Of a DNA stretch of 64,000 bases, positions 1 through 13,889 are shown piece by piece. Within the stretch, counting starts at the first letter, position 1; each line of letters starts with the position of its first letter. Below the pieces are notes generated by a model, which worked only from the letters and a program-made list of their open reading frames with translations, made no database searches and had not been told where the DNA came from. This DNA comes from Nicotiana tabacum (Eukaryota > Streptophyta > Magnoliopsida > Solanales > Solanaceae). A program made the translations under genes and the position numbers. Location of the stretch: the NCBI RefSeq assembly GCF_000715075.1, contig NC_134101.1:120346616-120410615 (forward strand), in the 5' to 3' direction.

Positions 1-154
1 GGATTCAGATATTATATAATTTTGATGTTTGTCTTTTCCATTTACTTTGTCAGTTTCTTTATCTGTTTCTCTGGATTCTTTAGGTAAAGTCTGATTTCAT
101 TTGTAATGGACAGTCTGAGCAATTCTGTTTCTTTCTTCAACTTTTCATGTACAG

Positions 155-3100
155 ATATGGTTTATGGGTGAGTTTTGTCACATGCCAGCGGAATTCGATA
201 GTGTAAGTTATTGCAGACATTTCTATGCTTCTCTGGTTAATCGGTTGTTGATATAATTGGTATAGTATTTCCATTTTGCGAGGTCTTCTTATACCCAATA
301 TTAGAACTATTGTGTTGTTTAGGACAAATCTCTTATCTTTCACAAAGATTTTCTACTGCACCTAGTTCAAAATACCATCTTACATGTCTAGGATTATTCT
401 TTTAAATTGGATCACATTTGTATTCGGTCGTTGAAAAGCTTTATATATTTTTACATCACAAAATTTTGATTTAGCCAATACTATGTGTGAAGAAAGAGAG
501 AAGAATATTCTGAGAGTGGATTGTTTGATCTCTCTCAAGTTAGTGCGGATTACATGGTGCTTACAAGAAATTACAGCTCTATTATCAGCCCTATAATCTT
601 GCTAAATTATATAACTATAGGATAAGGGATCCTTTTTATGTTTACAAATTCTTAATGATCTTCTTCAAGTTGGAGTGTCCATATTGTGCTCCTAACTCGT
701 AGCAAATGTAAAATTGATCCTAAAGTTCCAAATGATTTTATAAGAATATCTGCTAAGTGCCCCATTTGAATTGACGAAGTGATAAGTGGTATTTTGTTAG
801 ATAAAGTGACAGTCTATTTCAATGTAGCTTGGTTTTCTATTGAACAAGATACCTATTATAGGTGTCAAAAATAATATGCATATTACATTGTCTAATGCAG
901 GACATGAACACTTGTTTAAATTCTAACATTCTAGTACGGACACTTGGATTTTCTTAGGGAAGTATTGGGAAGTTCTGTCAGGTGATAGAGAGTATTTTGG
1001 TTTTAATTTCATTTATCTTACCAGGTGGCGGCTGCAGTTTTAGAAAATTGTGAAGGCCCTAAGGAGAAGCTGGATCCTAATGATGATAATCAAGATAAGC
1101 AGAATCATGGAGTCCAACTGGCTTCTTCTGGGGAACACCAGATGTCGTCATCCCCCGATGAACTGAGAAGGGCTACTTCTTGGAGGAATATAGTAACAGA
1201 CAGAGGCCTTAGTGTAACTGGGTATTTCCTCTTTCCATAGTCTTTATGTATGTTAATTATTTTTACCTTTGTAGATCGTCTCACCTCCAATTACAATTCT
1301 TTTGTGAACAGGGAAGATTCGAGAAACCCCAAGTTTTGGTCAAAGGTGTGCTTACATAACATGGCAAAGTTAGCTAAGGAGGCAACAACTGTACGACGTG
1401 TTCTGGAGTCCCTGTTCCGTTATTTTGATAATGCTGATCTTTGGTCTCGTGAACATGGAGTTGCCCTCGTTGTCTTGCTTGACATGCAATCTATTATGGA
1501 AAATTCAGGTGTTTGATCTTTCTTTAACCTCAGTGATTACCCTTTTTTCTTTTAATTCTTGGGGGGTTAAGCAGCATATATGTCACCTTAACGCCTTGGA
1601 CTCACTCCATTCCTTCCCTTAAAATGCAGGGCAGAACACACACTTCTTGCTGTCTACTTTGATCAAGCACCTTGATCACAAGAATGTCCTTAAAAATCCA
1701 AATATGCAGATAGAAATTGTTGAAGTTGCCAGCTCCCTTTCTAAGGCAACAAAGGCTCAGCCATCTCTTACGATAGTTGGTGCGTTTAGTGATATGATGA
1801 GACACCTCCGCAAGAGCATACTCTGTTCTGTTGATGACTCGGAACTTGGGGAAGAAGTAATTCAATGGAACAGAAAGTTTTACACAGCAGTTGATGAATG
1901 CCTTGTACAGATGTCCCAGAAGGTGAAGTTCATGCTTTTATCCTCTAAAGTCTTAAATTTATGTAATTTCACTTCTCAAGGTCACCAAAATCATGCACTA
2001 TGCCCTATTTACTTTTGTTCTAAATGAGGTTGTCAGTTTTGAGGATTTTGTTTAGTGACATTCTCAGAAGCATCGTCCTAGATCAGACAACATCGCCTGA
2101 CAAGAAGGGAGATGAACATTTTAATATAGTGCCTAATTTTACATGAGTGTAGACAATGTAAACTCTGATCCCTTTGAAAAACAGGTAGGAGATGCTGGTC
2201 CTATTCTTGATGTGATGGCAGTGATGCTGGAAACAATTTCAAATGTAACAGTTATGGTGAGAAATACGATGGCTGCTGTTTATCGAACTGCTCAGATAAT
2301 TGCATCCTTACCAAATCTTTCATATAAAAACAAGGCAAGGAGGACTCTATTCTTGGCATCTTTATTTTCTCTTAGTGATGCTCTCGACTGACTGATTGTC
2401 AACTTTCTTGTTGTCATTTTTTACTTTTACCTTTCAGGCTTTCCCTGAGGCATTATTCCATCAAATTCTTTTAGCTATGGTCTCCCCAGACCATGAAACA
2501 AGACTTGTGGCACATCGTGTCTTTTCTGTTGTACTTGTCCCATCTTCAGTTTGCCCCCGTCCAACCTCTGTCCATCCACGGTCAACAAAGGCTTCTGGTA
2601 TTCAGAGGACCCTATCTAGAACCGTTTCAGTGTTTTCTTCTTCAGCTGCGCTTTTTGATAAATTAAAAAAAGAACAATCTCCCTCTCATGACAATGTTGC
2701 TGGAAAGGAAAAAACATTCAATGCTAAATCAATGGTGAAAAACCAATCAATGCTGAAAAGATTAACATCAAGCTATAGTCGAGCTTATACTGTGAAAAGA
2801 AATTCGTTACCTGGAACTGACGAAGGAAAAGAGATTGGTAACACAGAAGAGGAGCAGGTATGCATTTCAATGCAAACAGTTTTTACCTATGGTTGGAGAA
2901 ACTAATGCCCACAAGATTATGCTTTCTTGATTGCCCCTTACCACAGTTCACTTCATTTCAGGATGGAATTTTTCTCAAGCTGAAAATTCGACAGATCAGC
3001 CTCTTGCTGTCTTCACTGTGGGTGCAGGCAATCTCTCCTGCAAATACTCCAGAGAATTATGAAGCAATTGCTCATACTTACAGCTTGGTGGTGTTATTTT

Positions 3101-6100
3101 CACAAACAAAGGTGGTGATGCTTTTCTTGGTAGTAGATATTAATCTGCATCACTGATATATTTTCCAATATCCATCTTAATCTTTATCTTTATCTTTATC
3201 TTTGCTCTTTTGTTTTTCTTTAAATCTTGTAGAACTTGAGCGTGAGGTGGTTATGTATCTATAAACTTTGTATTCCTGATATGCAAGTTCTTTCAACCAC
3301 TTATGCTAAATTCTTGAGAGATATTTTTCAGTAATGTCATCCTGAATTATCAAAGAAATACTCTAGGTACTATTGACTTTTCCTGCCGGTGTCAACTCTA
3401 GATAGTCAACTTTTTAGAAGTAAGAAGTTAGTCACACATTATGTAGTGGCAAATCCTAACATCTATTACAGATATAGAGGGCCTGTATTTTAAGGTAGGA
3501 ATGTGATGGAAAGTTTTATGCTAATCCATTTTTTTCTTTTTTTATTTGGTTGGGTGTGGGGGTTTTGGGGGGGGGGGGAGTGTGGAATTGAGGATGTCGT
3601 GCCTTAAAGCCTCTATTTTCTGCAGAATAAATGAATTTCAAACCCTTGAGGGCAATGTTTGAAGCCCTGTTTTGCTTCGGATGTGTTCCCATCATGCAGA
3701 GCCAAAGTTTCGTACCTTTGAGGATAGGTTTCTTTTTTGTGATATAATGTTGTTATATGATGTTTGTTTGATGAGGCAAATCACAAAATTTTGACTGGTA
3801 ACTTTGATGGAACCAGTGGAAGAATAGATTTCTAGAAAATAAACACAAATTCGAGGATTACAAAATCGAAAACAGTGTAATATTAAAAAAATTGAGGTTG
3901 ACAAATATAACCTTTAATTGTCTTTCTTCTTCCAAAGGATGGACAACTTAACATGAATGTGGTTGTGGAATTTTCATAAGCAGCTGAACCCAGGCCTCAA
4001 ATGTTCTGACTGAAATAAATCCATTAGAAGATTTTTCACTACCCTGGAACCTTCTTTTACTATAATCTAATTAGTGCACATTCAAGGTGGTAGGACCCGG
4101 CAGTATAAAAGATTTCGGGAAGTATTATTTAAGAGTTTCTGTTATTGGATTCTGCTCTATAATGAATTGAAATCTACTCTAGAATGGAAAACTAAGTGTC
4201 TCTTCCTTTTTCCTAAATTGCTAGACATCTCTCTTGTTATCAATCAATCTCATCTTCTTAAGTTTAACTTTTCTCTAGATGCTGACTTTGCAATTGCATC
4301 AGAAAGACAAACTTCATATTTGCGTATTAACATTTCTAATAAGTTGACTAGGCTGTTGTTGATAACTTGCTTGTATCTCGTTTTCCAGAAATCCAGCCAT
4401 GAGGCTCTTATTCGAAGTTTCCAGCTAGCATTTTCTTTGAGGAACATTTCTATAGGAGGGAAAGGTATAACACAGTGGTTTGAATCTGAATTTGACAAGT
4501 TCTTTATATTCATTTATCCTTATAAAAGAGCATGTTATCTAGATGTTTTATAAATGCCTGCATATGATCTGATATACTTCTAATCTATGCTGTATTGACG
4601 AAACCATGATATGTTATTCCTTAGTAGCACCTGCACTTCCTCTTGTCATCTTTATTGTGTTTGCAGGATCTCTACCACCGTCACGTCGCAGGTCACTCTT
4701 TATGTTGGCGACATCCATGATTATTTTCCTATCTAAAGCATACAACTTTATCCCTGTTGTTGCTTGTGCTAAAGCTGCATTGACAGATAAAACAGTAAGG
4801 ACAAGCATCAGTCATGTTTTGTTCAATGAACTCATTTTGCAAATATTTTACACAATACTTTCTCTGCAAAGTTGTCTAGTCTAATTCGACGTTCAATGCC
4901 TTCAACAGGTTGATCCTTTCCTTCAGCTGGTAGATGACTGTAAACTGCAAGCTGGAACTGGTAACACAGAGCATGCAGTCAAAGTCTATGGCTCGAAAGA
5001 GGATGATGATGATGCCCTGAAATCACTTTCAGCAATACAACTATCTAGTAACCAAACTACAGAATATTTTGCTTCAATAATAGTGGAGAGCTTGAGGAAT
5101 TCTTATAAAGTAAACATCATATCTGTTCTCATTGTGATTCAACGATAGCTTATGCAATGGCGTATGCATTTTGACATTTGACCAATGCGCAGAATAAGAC
5201 TGCTGCTATAAAGGATCAGTTGCTTAAAGATTTCCTTCCTGATGATGTTTGTCCTTTGGGAGCTCAGCTAGTCTCAGAAACATCAGGACAGATCTACCAA
5301 TTCGGTTCAGAAGATGATAAAAGTCTGGACGAGGTAGTTGGAGCCACTGCTTCTAAGTCTTTATTTTTTTTCTCCAATAGTCACCATTATCTTATATCCT
5401 TGTTTTCTACTAGCAGGTTGGGGACCCGACGCTGCCCATCTTAGAGGACGGCGTACCAACTGAGAATAAGAATATAACTAACTCACACCTTTCTCTGCAA
5501 ATTCCAGACCTCTTAACTGTCACTCAGTTCCTCGATTCGGTAAGTTTCTGCTTGCATTCCTTCCGTTAGTGTCATGTACACAGTAGCCAGGGAATTGCGT
5601 AAGGAAGAGTTTGGCTGTCATAATTCTTGCTAGGAACTTCTGAAAGATCTCCTGACAGTTCTTTTGTAGACTCTCCTTTTTTTCTTTTTACTCATTCTCA
5701 AGAAGGTGGTGCAGGGGAAGTGAAGGATCGCTGAAATAAGCTACGAAGCCACTAAAAAAGAGTTTTTTTTTTTTCTGGGTCAGTTTCTGTGGAAGAAAAA
5801 AAGGTCTGAAACTTTAGGCTTCAAGACCTCTTGAATGAGGAATATTATTCGTTGGGTTGGAGGGGTGAAAGACAAGGTATGTGTAGAATCTGAACATTCA
5901 ACCTAAAACCTTAGGGCAATGGGTGGAATGAACAATATATTATAAACCCCTATGGAAATCTCTACACAGTCAATGAGGGACAGGTGTATTCTCTAACACT
6001 CTAATACCATGTTAAGAAAATGAACTTTGGGTCTAACTCAACATTTTTTGTTGATGAAGTAATAAGATTTCAATAATGAAGGGCATAAATGCCCATATAC

Positions 6101-8146
6101 AAGAAGTATACAAAAAAAGTAGAGAGGCCTCACAAAAAACTGGGTCTACTCAACCTTAAAAGCTAGTTTCTGCAGTGAAATTTATAAAATATGATAGAAG
6201 CAAATTAATGTAATCGATCCTTCTTGGAGGTGAACAGGTGGTAAGAGAGAAATAGGCATAACATGTGGAGAGATTATTGCATGTTTGATCTGAACTTAAG
6301 GTAAAACTGAAAGAGTGTTGATATTTACTGAATCAAATGATGAGGTCTTCTAAAGAAGAAATTGGGAAATTTTGAGTTTTGATACGGAAGGGATACAGGA
6401 AATACAGGATTTCATTGCTTTCGTCCAATGCCAAACCATCTGGTGGACTGGTGATATTAATAGAATGGAAAATGGGCAGCTGGTAATGGAAAAGGTTTTT
6501 TGCCATTTCTTTCCCACATATAATTTTGAATTACATTAATGGTTTCAAGTGAAGGCGACCGGAATAATAATCATTTCATAGGGGTTTTTGGGTGCCCCTA
6601 TAAATAATTGAGGGGTTTCATCTGAAATAGGGGTGGTTGCTCAGCAGAGGTTTGTGGGAAAAGCCCTTTGGCTATGGTTGTTATTTATTTTTCGATTGGG
6701 TATATGGTTGTAATGCTGACCACTGCGATAATATCATGTATGGCAAGTCTCTTTCCCTAGACATAGTTAACTTTTCTAAATCATTTACCTAAAAACTTAT
6801 GCAGGTTTCAGATACAACACTGCAAGTAGGAAGACTCTCTGTCTCAACTTCTGATATGACATACAAGGACATGGCAGGCCATTGTGAGGCCCTTCAAGCA
6901 GGGAAGCAGGAAAAGATGTCACATTTAATGATTGCCCAAGCGTCTCGAGAAAATCCTTTTGACTTTTATGGACAGGACTATATCCAGGCAAATATAAAGC
7001 CACCTTACAACTGCGTTGATACAAAATCTACTCCAGTAAGTATAAAAGAAATGCGTTCATCTTATAGTTTTGGCATTTTCAGTTTTGAGCATCATTTTCA
7101 TAGCATGAGACTTGCAAGAGATGTAGTTTTAAACCCTGCATATTATGGAGAGTGTTGCTAGCATACTACTTTGCTATTACAGGGAGGGAGTAGCGTTTAC
7201 CCATTTTTCCTTTCAATAAGATTCCATTTTGCACCATTATAAAAAGGAACCTTTGGGTGGTAGGCTTCAAAGTGGCATTTTAGAGGGCTACAAAGAAGCA
7301 ACTTCACATGCAGCAGTAACAACTAAGAAGCAGCTTCACATGCTGTAATAACATTATATTGAAGTGGTGGAATCATGATACCATAGATGTTATTTTAAAG
7401 GGAAAAAGGAAAAAGAAGAGAAGCTCACCATTAAGTATGGTCCCCGGTTTGCTTCCGTAAATTGCAATCTAAAGACAATGGAAGCTCAAACTACTCCCCT
7501 CCCCCAACACAATCAAGTGCATTTACATACCATGCACAATTGAGCTAGAAGGAAACTTAGGATAATCACATCAAAATTAAGGTGGCATCGATACTTTTTA
7601 GAAAGCAGAGTGTTTTGTCCTATCACAACCATGTAGCATGCTAGAGATACACCATCTTATATTAGATAATCATTAGTGCTGCCTAATTTCATTGGAAGAT
7701 AATTTAAAAGAGCCTTGAAAATGCTGGTGGCGAACAGGGGTATATGTGAAACGGGTGTCCAATTTCTCTGGCGCCGGTCAATGTGATTCGTTACAAATAT
7801 GATCTCAATGTTTTCCTTGTAAGTGTGCACTACAGTATTCAGACTGGAGATCACATTTCTTGTCTTGTAACTTCTCTACAAGCATGCATGAAATAGTGGC
7901 TTTACGTGCTACAAATATATTTATGTGTATGCTTTAATTTCTATCCTATAGTTTCAACTCTGAAACTCATGTATATTGCAGGTTGAACATACACATGTCA
8001 AACATGGCTCTGACTCCAATTTGTCAAATCCCTTTATCAATGTCACTCCAACGCCATGTGCAACTGAATCCAAGCGCCATCCCAACTTCTTTGCACTACC
8101 TGCCTCAAGTCCATATGACAACTTTTTGAAGGCAGCTGGAAGTTAA
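155..8146 (+). CDS. EFR3-like ARM-repeat membrane-anchor protein (SEMI-ROLLED LEAF2/EFOP family), 5' end missing
   Basis: Fourteen exons give about 839 residues of one frame: 155-202, 1025-1221, 1312-1508, 1630-1922, 2185-2334, 2438-2857, 2962-3111, 4389-4464, 4667-4794, 4909-5109, 5193-5333, 5417-5539, 6805-7035, 7982-8146 (stop TAA). All phases agree across junctions. Family hallmarks are IWFMGEF in the first exon, FPEALFHQILLAMVSPDHET followed by VVLVPSSVCPRP (about residue 320 of the visible part), and the C-terminal NPFINVTP...ASSPYDNFLKAAGS. Plant EFR3 homologues are about 1000 residues of ARM/HEAT repeats that tether the PI4-kinase alpha complex to the plasma membrane; an N-terminal part of very roughly 150-230 residues must lie left of the window. 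All introns are GT-AG except 2335-2437, which is GC-AG. The large introns (3112-4388, 5540-6804, 7036-7981) hold no gene. Which paralogue this is cannot be told. Confidence 0.9.
203..1024 (+). other. EFR3-like intron
   Basis: Intron between the 48-nt first visible exon and the next exon, with donor GTAAGT and acceptor CCAG. It is AT-rich and holds no coding sequence. Bases 1-154 are likewise the tail of the preceding intron, ending in a pyrimidine stretch and ACAG. Confidence 0.8.
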
Positions 8147-9109
8147 TGTCATCAGTTCAAGAGTTTGAGAGGTAGCAAAAGCTTGAAGAATCTCACTTTT
8201 GTCTAAATTTTGCATCACTCTACTGCTAATATAGTTTTATGATTGCAAACAGTTTTGGGGTCTGCTCATTGGAGCATATTCTGATTTATTTCTTCTTGTA
8301 TCGTTCTTCCTATCCATTTGATCCAAGGAAAGTTACTAAGATTCATGGAAATGAGGGAATTTTGTATAGAATATTTTCAAAAGAACGTAAGATTGTATAA
8401 ATATAGGGCGACGAAACTTCTATATGTTGAGCTTAGGTTGGCAAACATCAATTCTATGTTATGTATATATGGTCTTTATAACTACAATTCATCAATGAAG
8501 GCATTATTTCCTTTCCTGTTTTACTTCTTTCTTCTTTCTGTACTTCAGTTTTATAGCAAAATTTGCAGAATGATTAGTCTGGTTTCATGAGATTCTCACT
8601 TTTTCTTCCACCTTTTCTCGAGGGTGGACATAGGACATGGTGAACTTGTGATCTTTCTTCTCTTTTATGCCTATGTATGTATATATTGTATCCATATACA
8701 CGTATGAACACACGTGGATACATACATATATGAAAAACACGAAGCTCAAAGTTACATATTGACAAACCCATATAACGATGTAATGTTAATGAACTTTTAT
8801 AGCCTTTAGGAATTAAATTCTTCCATCAACATTAATGTTCAAAAACCTAAAAGCGTTTTATAACAAATATGATTACTAGGATGGTCCGGTGCACAAAATA
8901 TTTTGCGTTTACATAGGGTCTAACGGGGAAGGGCCGCATCTCAAAAGAGTTTGATGTAGATAGCCTACCATAATGCAAGTATTAGTGGTTGATTCTACAC
9001 ACCAAACCCGTGATCTATAGGTCACACAAAAATATACAGTTGCTTCACGTCCCCTTCCTAAATATTGATTACTATGATATAGAAAATATAAATAACTATT
9101 TGTGTATGT
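8147..9109. other. EFR3-like 3' UTR and AT-rich intergenic DNA
   Basis: After the stop codon at 8144-8146 there is AT-rich sequence that should include the 3' UTR. I see no gene. Around 8690-8740 a short imperfect inverted repeat lies in TATA/CACGT-rich sequence. The copia relic starts near 9110. Confidence 0.6.
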
Positions 9110-9176
9110 CTAATAAGCAACTTGCAATTTGGCTTAAAACATTGTTGAAAGAACTTAATCAACCTCAAGAAGATGC

Positions 9177-12100
9177 TGTCGCGCCAACTTTTTTCCTCGC
9201 GGAGTTCGGGTTTCGATATTCATTGGGAACAACTTATTTCTTGGGAATTGAGTATTTGAATTTGAAGAGTCGCCACCTAACAGATTTAAGGTGCGTTAGA
9301 GCACCTAGGGCAAGTAACTCATAGACCGAGTTGCATTACCAGAGATTGGGTAAGAGCTTGAAATAACCTTGAGGGAAGGTGTTAGGCACCCCTCGCGGTC
9401 CACAACGGTGGGTCCGACCGAACTCGGATTATGTGAATTAATCATTTAACAGATAAGCAGTCTAAGCACCCATATAAGATAAAGGAAGTTTAACAGATAA
9501 GCAGTCTAAGCGCACATATGTGAATAAGACGAGGGAAGTCCTAGGTTTGTAACCTATAGGATCACATATGTACAATACCCGGTAAACCTTCCTCAATTAG
9601 AGGGGTTACACGTGGCATTGACGCATAGGTCATTATATCCTTTACTACCCAATTTTCCTCCCCTTGGTCATAGCCTAAAGCGTTCTAGCAACCTTAAGAT
9701 GTATCCTATGCGTGCACTACCCATTCCTTTACTTATATAGTCCCGGAGGTATTTAGGACTTCTAGTTAAGGTGGATCTAGACTCTCCTACAGTAATTAAA
9801 AGGAGAAAACTCTAGGCGACAAACAAAACACGTAGGAATGGACCAAGGATAGAATAGTTAAAAGGCTCACATTTTACCTCTACAAATAGAGCAAGCAAGT
9901 GCACGTCTCAAACATCAGATTTCAGATGTTTCAGAGAGGTCCTAGAACATGATATCTAGGTGAGCATGACAAGTAGAGAATATGCAGCATTGAGTTAAGG
10001 CAAAGCATTAAAGACATAATCAGTTTGCCTACTGATTTTAAAACCTGTTGAATCTGGGCAGTCACAAGTAAGCAAAGCATAGTTTCACAATTTATTAGAC
10101 CTTGATTACCTATAGGCTTGTCTAGGCGTGGATCATCAGTAACATGTCATCTAGACATAATAAATACCATAATTTTGAATCAGTAATTGGCGGACATATT
10201 TTTATTTGTTGGACCTATATGCTGTCTAGGTGCTGAAGAATGATCACAGGCATTACAGAATTGGTTTTACATTTTATCTCTACGAGCATGATGTCTAAGT
10301 GTTGAGATTGTTTTTATGCTTATTCCTTATAGGCTAGGTGACAAAACTAATTTTATGCGTTTAAACTATAGGCATGGTATTTAAGCGAGTGTAGTAAAAA
10401 TCCTAGAAACATGATCTCTAATGCACATAGGAAAGTTCGTGAACATGATTATTAAGGCACAAATGATAAATGACCTAAGAACCAGATTTTTAATGCAAGT
10501 GCGAGAATGCAGAATTTTTTTAGAATGGAATTTCGAACAAATAGTATAATAAGCCTATAAACATGTTTTCTAATGCACATAACAATCCTATAAGCATGAC
10601 TTCTAATTCATGTAGATAATCATAACAGTCCTACGAGCATGACTTCTAATGCATGTAGACAATCATGACGGTCCTATGAGCATGGTTTCTACCCGATTCC
10701 CATAAAGGATATATAAAAGTCCCTCCTGCTTTACTAATATCCCCAATATCTGTTGGTATAAAAGTTATTATTACAGGCCAAATGTAAATAAATTACATAA
10801 ATGAATCACTATACTATAGGGAGCCTGGATAGGCCAAATAAAAACCTGGGAAACCGGGCCTTCGACCAAATCTGAATTATGCCAGCATCTCATAGTACAC
10901 CAAATGGTATTCCGGTGTGTCAAAGTTCCCAAGGGCCTCAAAGACCCCGGACAATGCTCACACCAGAAACCATTTAAAGAAAAAATAGTTTTGTGCATAA
11001 GTGTGGGAGAGCCAGCCCAGTGTGTCAAAGTTCGAAGGAGTCTCATAGACTTCTAGGCAGTGCTCACACCGGAGGGGCAGGACCCTAGATATTCTAAGAG
11101 TAGGAGTTGAAAGTAGTGCTTGAAAATAAAAATAGTTTTAAGAAAACAGTTTAGAAGTGAAATAGGAGTAGAAGTGAAATAAGAGTAAACAGAGTCATTG
11201 CAGCTCTCTGCGTTCAAACAATCAAACAAAGGACAAAACATGCTCACAACTATTTCAAACAAGCTTCCGATTGCCTAGATTCAACTCAATCCATTTAGTT
11301 ATCATTAGGTGGGGCACATAACATGCTGAGAATAGAATAATAATAAATAGAAAACCATACAAAGAAGGGTAGTAAGGGTTGGAAACATAGAAAGTCATTA
11401 GTCAGGAACACATAAAACATGTCAGGAAGGAAAGCATGCCAGTTAACACAAAGCAAGTTAACAGCCAGATTCCATAACACTCAATAGGGGATAGACATGT
11501 TGATCAGAAGCCAAAAAATAGGAAGCACATAAACTTAATAACCAGATTACACAATACTAGATAGGACATATCAACAGAAGTAATTATGCTGATTTAAAGC
11601 AATAGATAGAAAAGACAGAGCTAAGTACAGAAGTAGTCATGTTGATTTAAAGTAGTAAGACATAGACCTACATACAGAAGTAGTCATGTTGACCGGGATC
11701 AAGAAAGGTATAGGTTCAATTACACAGAAGTAGCCATACTAATTAACGTTCATAAATAGTAAAGGCAAAAGTAGTCATGCTAATTGAAATACAGAAAAGT
11801 CATGGATTCAACAGAAGTAAAGCAACAGACAAGAAAGCACATAGGTTTAAGCTTCATAATATAATGAATGGCATTTGGAATGAAAACATACCAGTTAAAG
11901 ATAGCAAAATAGAAGGTGAAAGTGTGCAGAACTCAGTGATCTAGCATTGGCTTTCAGCCGGCTGGACAATATAGTGAACACAAGTAGCATAAAGGTTTTA
12001 GTGAGAGCAAAGTTTGTATGTGTGTGTGTTTCTGAGCTGTGCTCGTGTCCTTAGAAAAATCAGAATGAGAGTATATATATCACTTAGTGAGGTACAAACA

Positions 12101-13753
12101 AATAAGGTAACGGGTGAATCATAGTTCATAAAATAAGGGTAATCAAATAAATCAATCAGCCAAATAGCGAGTCAATTCATATAGAAGAATCCGGAAGAGA
12201 ACCCTTAGAATGAGGAGAGTCAATTAACGGTATCAAACTAGGGCTCAAATAAGGCAAGAAATCATTCTCATACCATGTAGGAATCAATCAAATCCCTAAG
12301 TCAGACTAATAGTTTCAAATAAGGCAAGTATTACTAATTAAAGTCACAAATAAGGAAATAGATAAAAATCACAGAGAGATACAGATCTTAATACGAAAAT
12401 ATGATTCGAATCCCAAATAAAAATCAATCAGTATATTGGATTGACAGAAATAAATGAATAAGGGGAAAAATCACTGAAATAACTAGTGCCGGAAATAGAA
12501 AGACCTAGGGTTTAAGCATATACACAAAAATTAATCAAACCAGTAAAGAATAGTCAGATTCAACACTTGGAAGTTTGAAAATCGTTTGAAGAGAACTTAG
12601 GACGAACCCTAGTTCTTAGAAATCACTAAAATCAAATAATGATAAGAGAAATAGAAAGATTTTTCGTAGAAAAATACCAAATAATTCTCAGAATGTTTTA
12701 GATCTATAAGGATTTGAACAGACCCAAGTAGTCATAAGCCTAGGGTTTTTGGAAATGAAAGAGACGAAAGGAAATCAGTTTAAACCCATAGATTCGAACT
12801 AAAAATAGGAAGAAAACAACACTCACAAACGAAAATGTCCATAGACAGGCCTATGAAAAAGTTCCGAGCAAAACCAGGTTGAATATTTTTGATATTCTCT
12901 CACAGATCAACGAAGTCGAACAACCAGAAAATGTAGCAGGCCGGCAAGGGCCGAAAAATATAGAGAAACCCCATAGACGGGGAGTTTTGCAGGTGACGAC
13001 GGCTAGGTTTTAAGGTTATGTTGAGAGAAAGTTGAGAGATGAGGGGACGAAGGGCGACGGAAATGAAAGAAATGAAGGGGTTTTGGGATTAATATGGTAA
13101 GTTTAATTGTGGACCGTTGATCTAAAAGATCAACAAAGATCAACAACCACGATTAAACGGAGTTACTGGGTCGGGTAGGTTTAATTGGGTTAGGGTTATT
13201 TTAAATTGGGCTTGGGTTTAATAAATTGGATTGGGGGGGGGGTCGATTTTGGGTGTAAATTAGGGGTTGTTATTTAAATACCCATATTACTAATTAAAAT
13301 AATTTTAAAAATAGCTAATAAAATAATAAAAAATAGTTTTCAAGCATAAAGGTGATTTAAAATAGTTATTCGATATTATAAAAATATAAAAAGTCAATTT
13401 CTGTATAGATAATGTAGTTATGCCTATGTAGGGGCTATATTTGCAAAATATGCAATTATAATCTTAAACATGCAAATGTAATTATAAAAAATACAATTAA
13501 AGTATTTGAACACTCATATGATCATAAATGATCATAAATGATAAATTTAGATGATAAAATCATCATAAAATAATATAAGGGATAATTTTGAACATTTATG
13601 TAATTAAAAATGCAGAAATAAATGGATTTAGTGCCTTTAAAAATCGTAAAAAAACTGTAAAAATACTTGTGCATGTTTGCAAATGCAGGTACAATATTTT
13701 AAAAGTGTTTATGCAAAATTTAAAATATATAAGGAAAAAATTGGGTATCAACT
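9177..13753. mobile_element. 4.58-kb solo LTR, probably of a Tat/Ogre-type gypsy element
   Basis: It begins TGTCGCGCC and ends GTATCAACT, flanked by the 5-bp direct repeat GATGC (9172-9176 and 13754-13758). It contains no coding sequence. Motif-rich stretches such as GAGTCGCCACCTAA, the GGTGTTAGGCACCCCTCGCGG segment near 9380, and TGACCGTTGATC-like U3/leader text near 13115 recall long LTRs repeated in Solanaceae. The terminal dinucleotide is CT instead of CA, perhaps a point mutation. Removing the element and one GATGC joins the copia frame on either side, which supports both boundaries. The strand was not decided. Alternative: a large non-autonomous element rather than a solo LTR. Confidence 0.72.
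10587..10690. repeat. 43-bp tandem repeat inside the solo LTR
   Basis: Units start at 10587, 10630 and 10673 (third partial), each beginning CCTA(T/C)(A/G)AGCATG followed by (A/G)(C/T)TTCTA. A more diverged unit lies just before, near 10551. Looser related units run from about 10400. Confidence 0.75.
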
Positions 13754-13889
13754 GATGCAACAAAGTGTGTTGATAACAAATTTATTATTGCATTGTCCAA
13801 AAACCTAGCATTAAAAGAAAGGGATAACCGCATTGAAAAAATACAAGTGTCTCTTGGTGTGATGAATCAATTCTGAAAAGGAGGAGGAG

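Larger units (their letters stand above)
9110..13886 (+). pseudogene. Ty1/copia pol RNase H relic, split by a solo LTR
   Basis: The 9110-9176 frame reads NKQLAIWLKTLLKELNQPQ, which fits the copia RNase H stretch usually written as QAIWLRRLLEEL. At 13754 the same frame resumes with VDNKFIIALSKNLALKERD, the copia CDNKSAIALSKNP region, and ends at TGA 13874-13876. A purine run (13877-13889, like a polypurine tract) and TTAAG follow, as at the start of a copia 3' LTR. Between the two halves sits the element at 9177-13753. Only the end of pol is preserved, the usual His/Lys segment after RNase H is missing, and no function is expected. Confidence 0.75.

Noticed and set aside
3567..3578. Run of 12 G in an EFR3 intron, possible G-quadruplex.
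   Set aside because: A single G run without further runs close by; similar homopolymers occur elsewhere (56107-56120).
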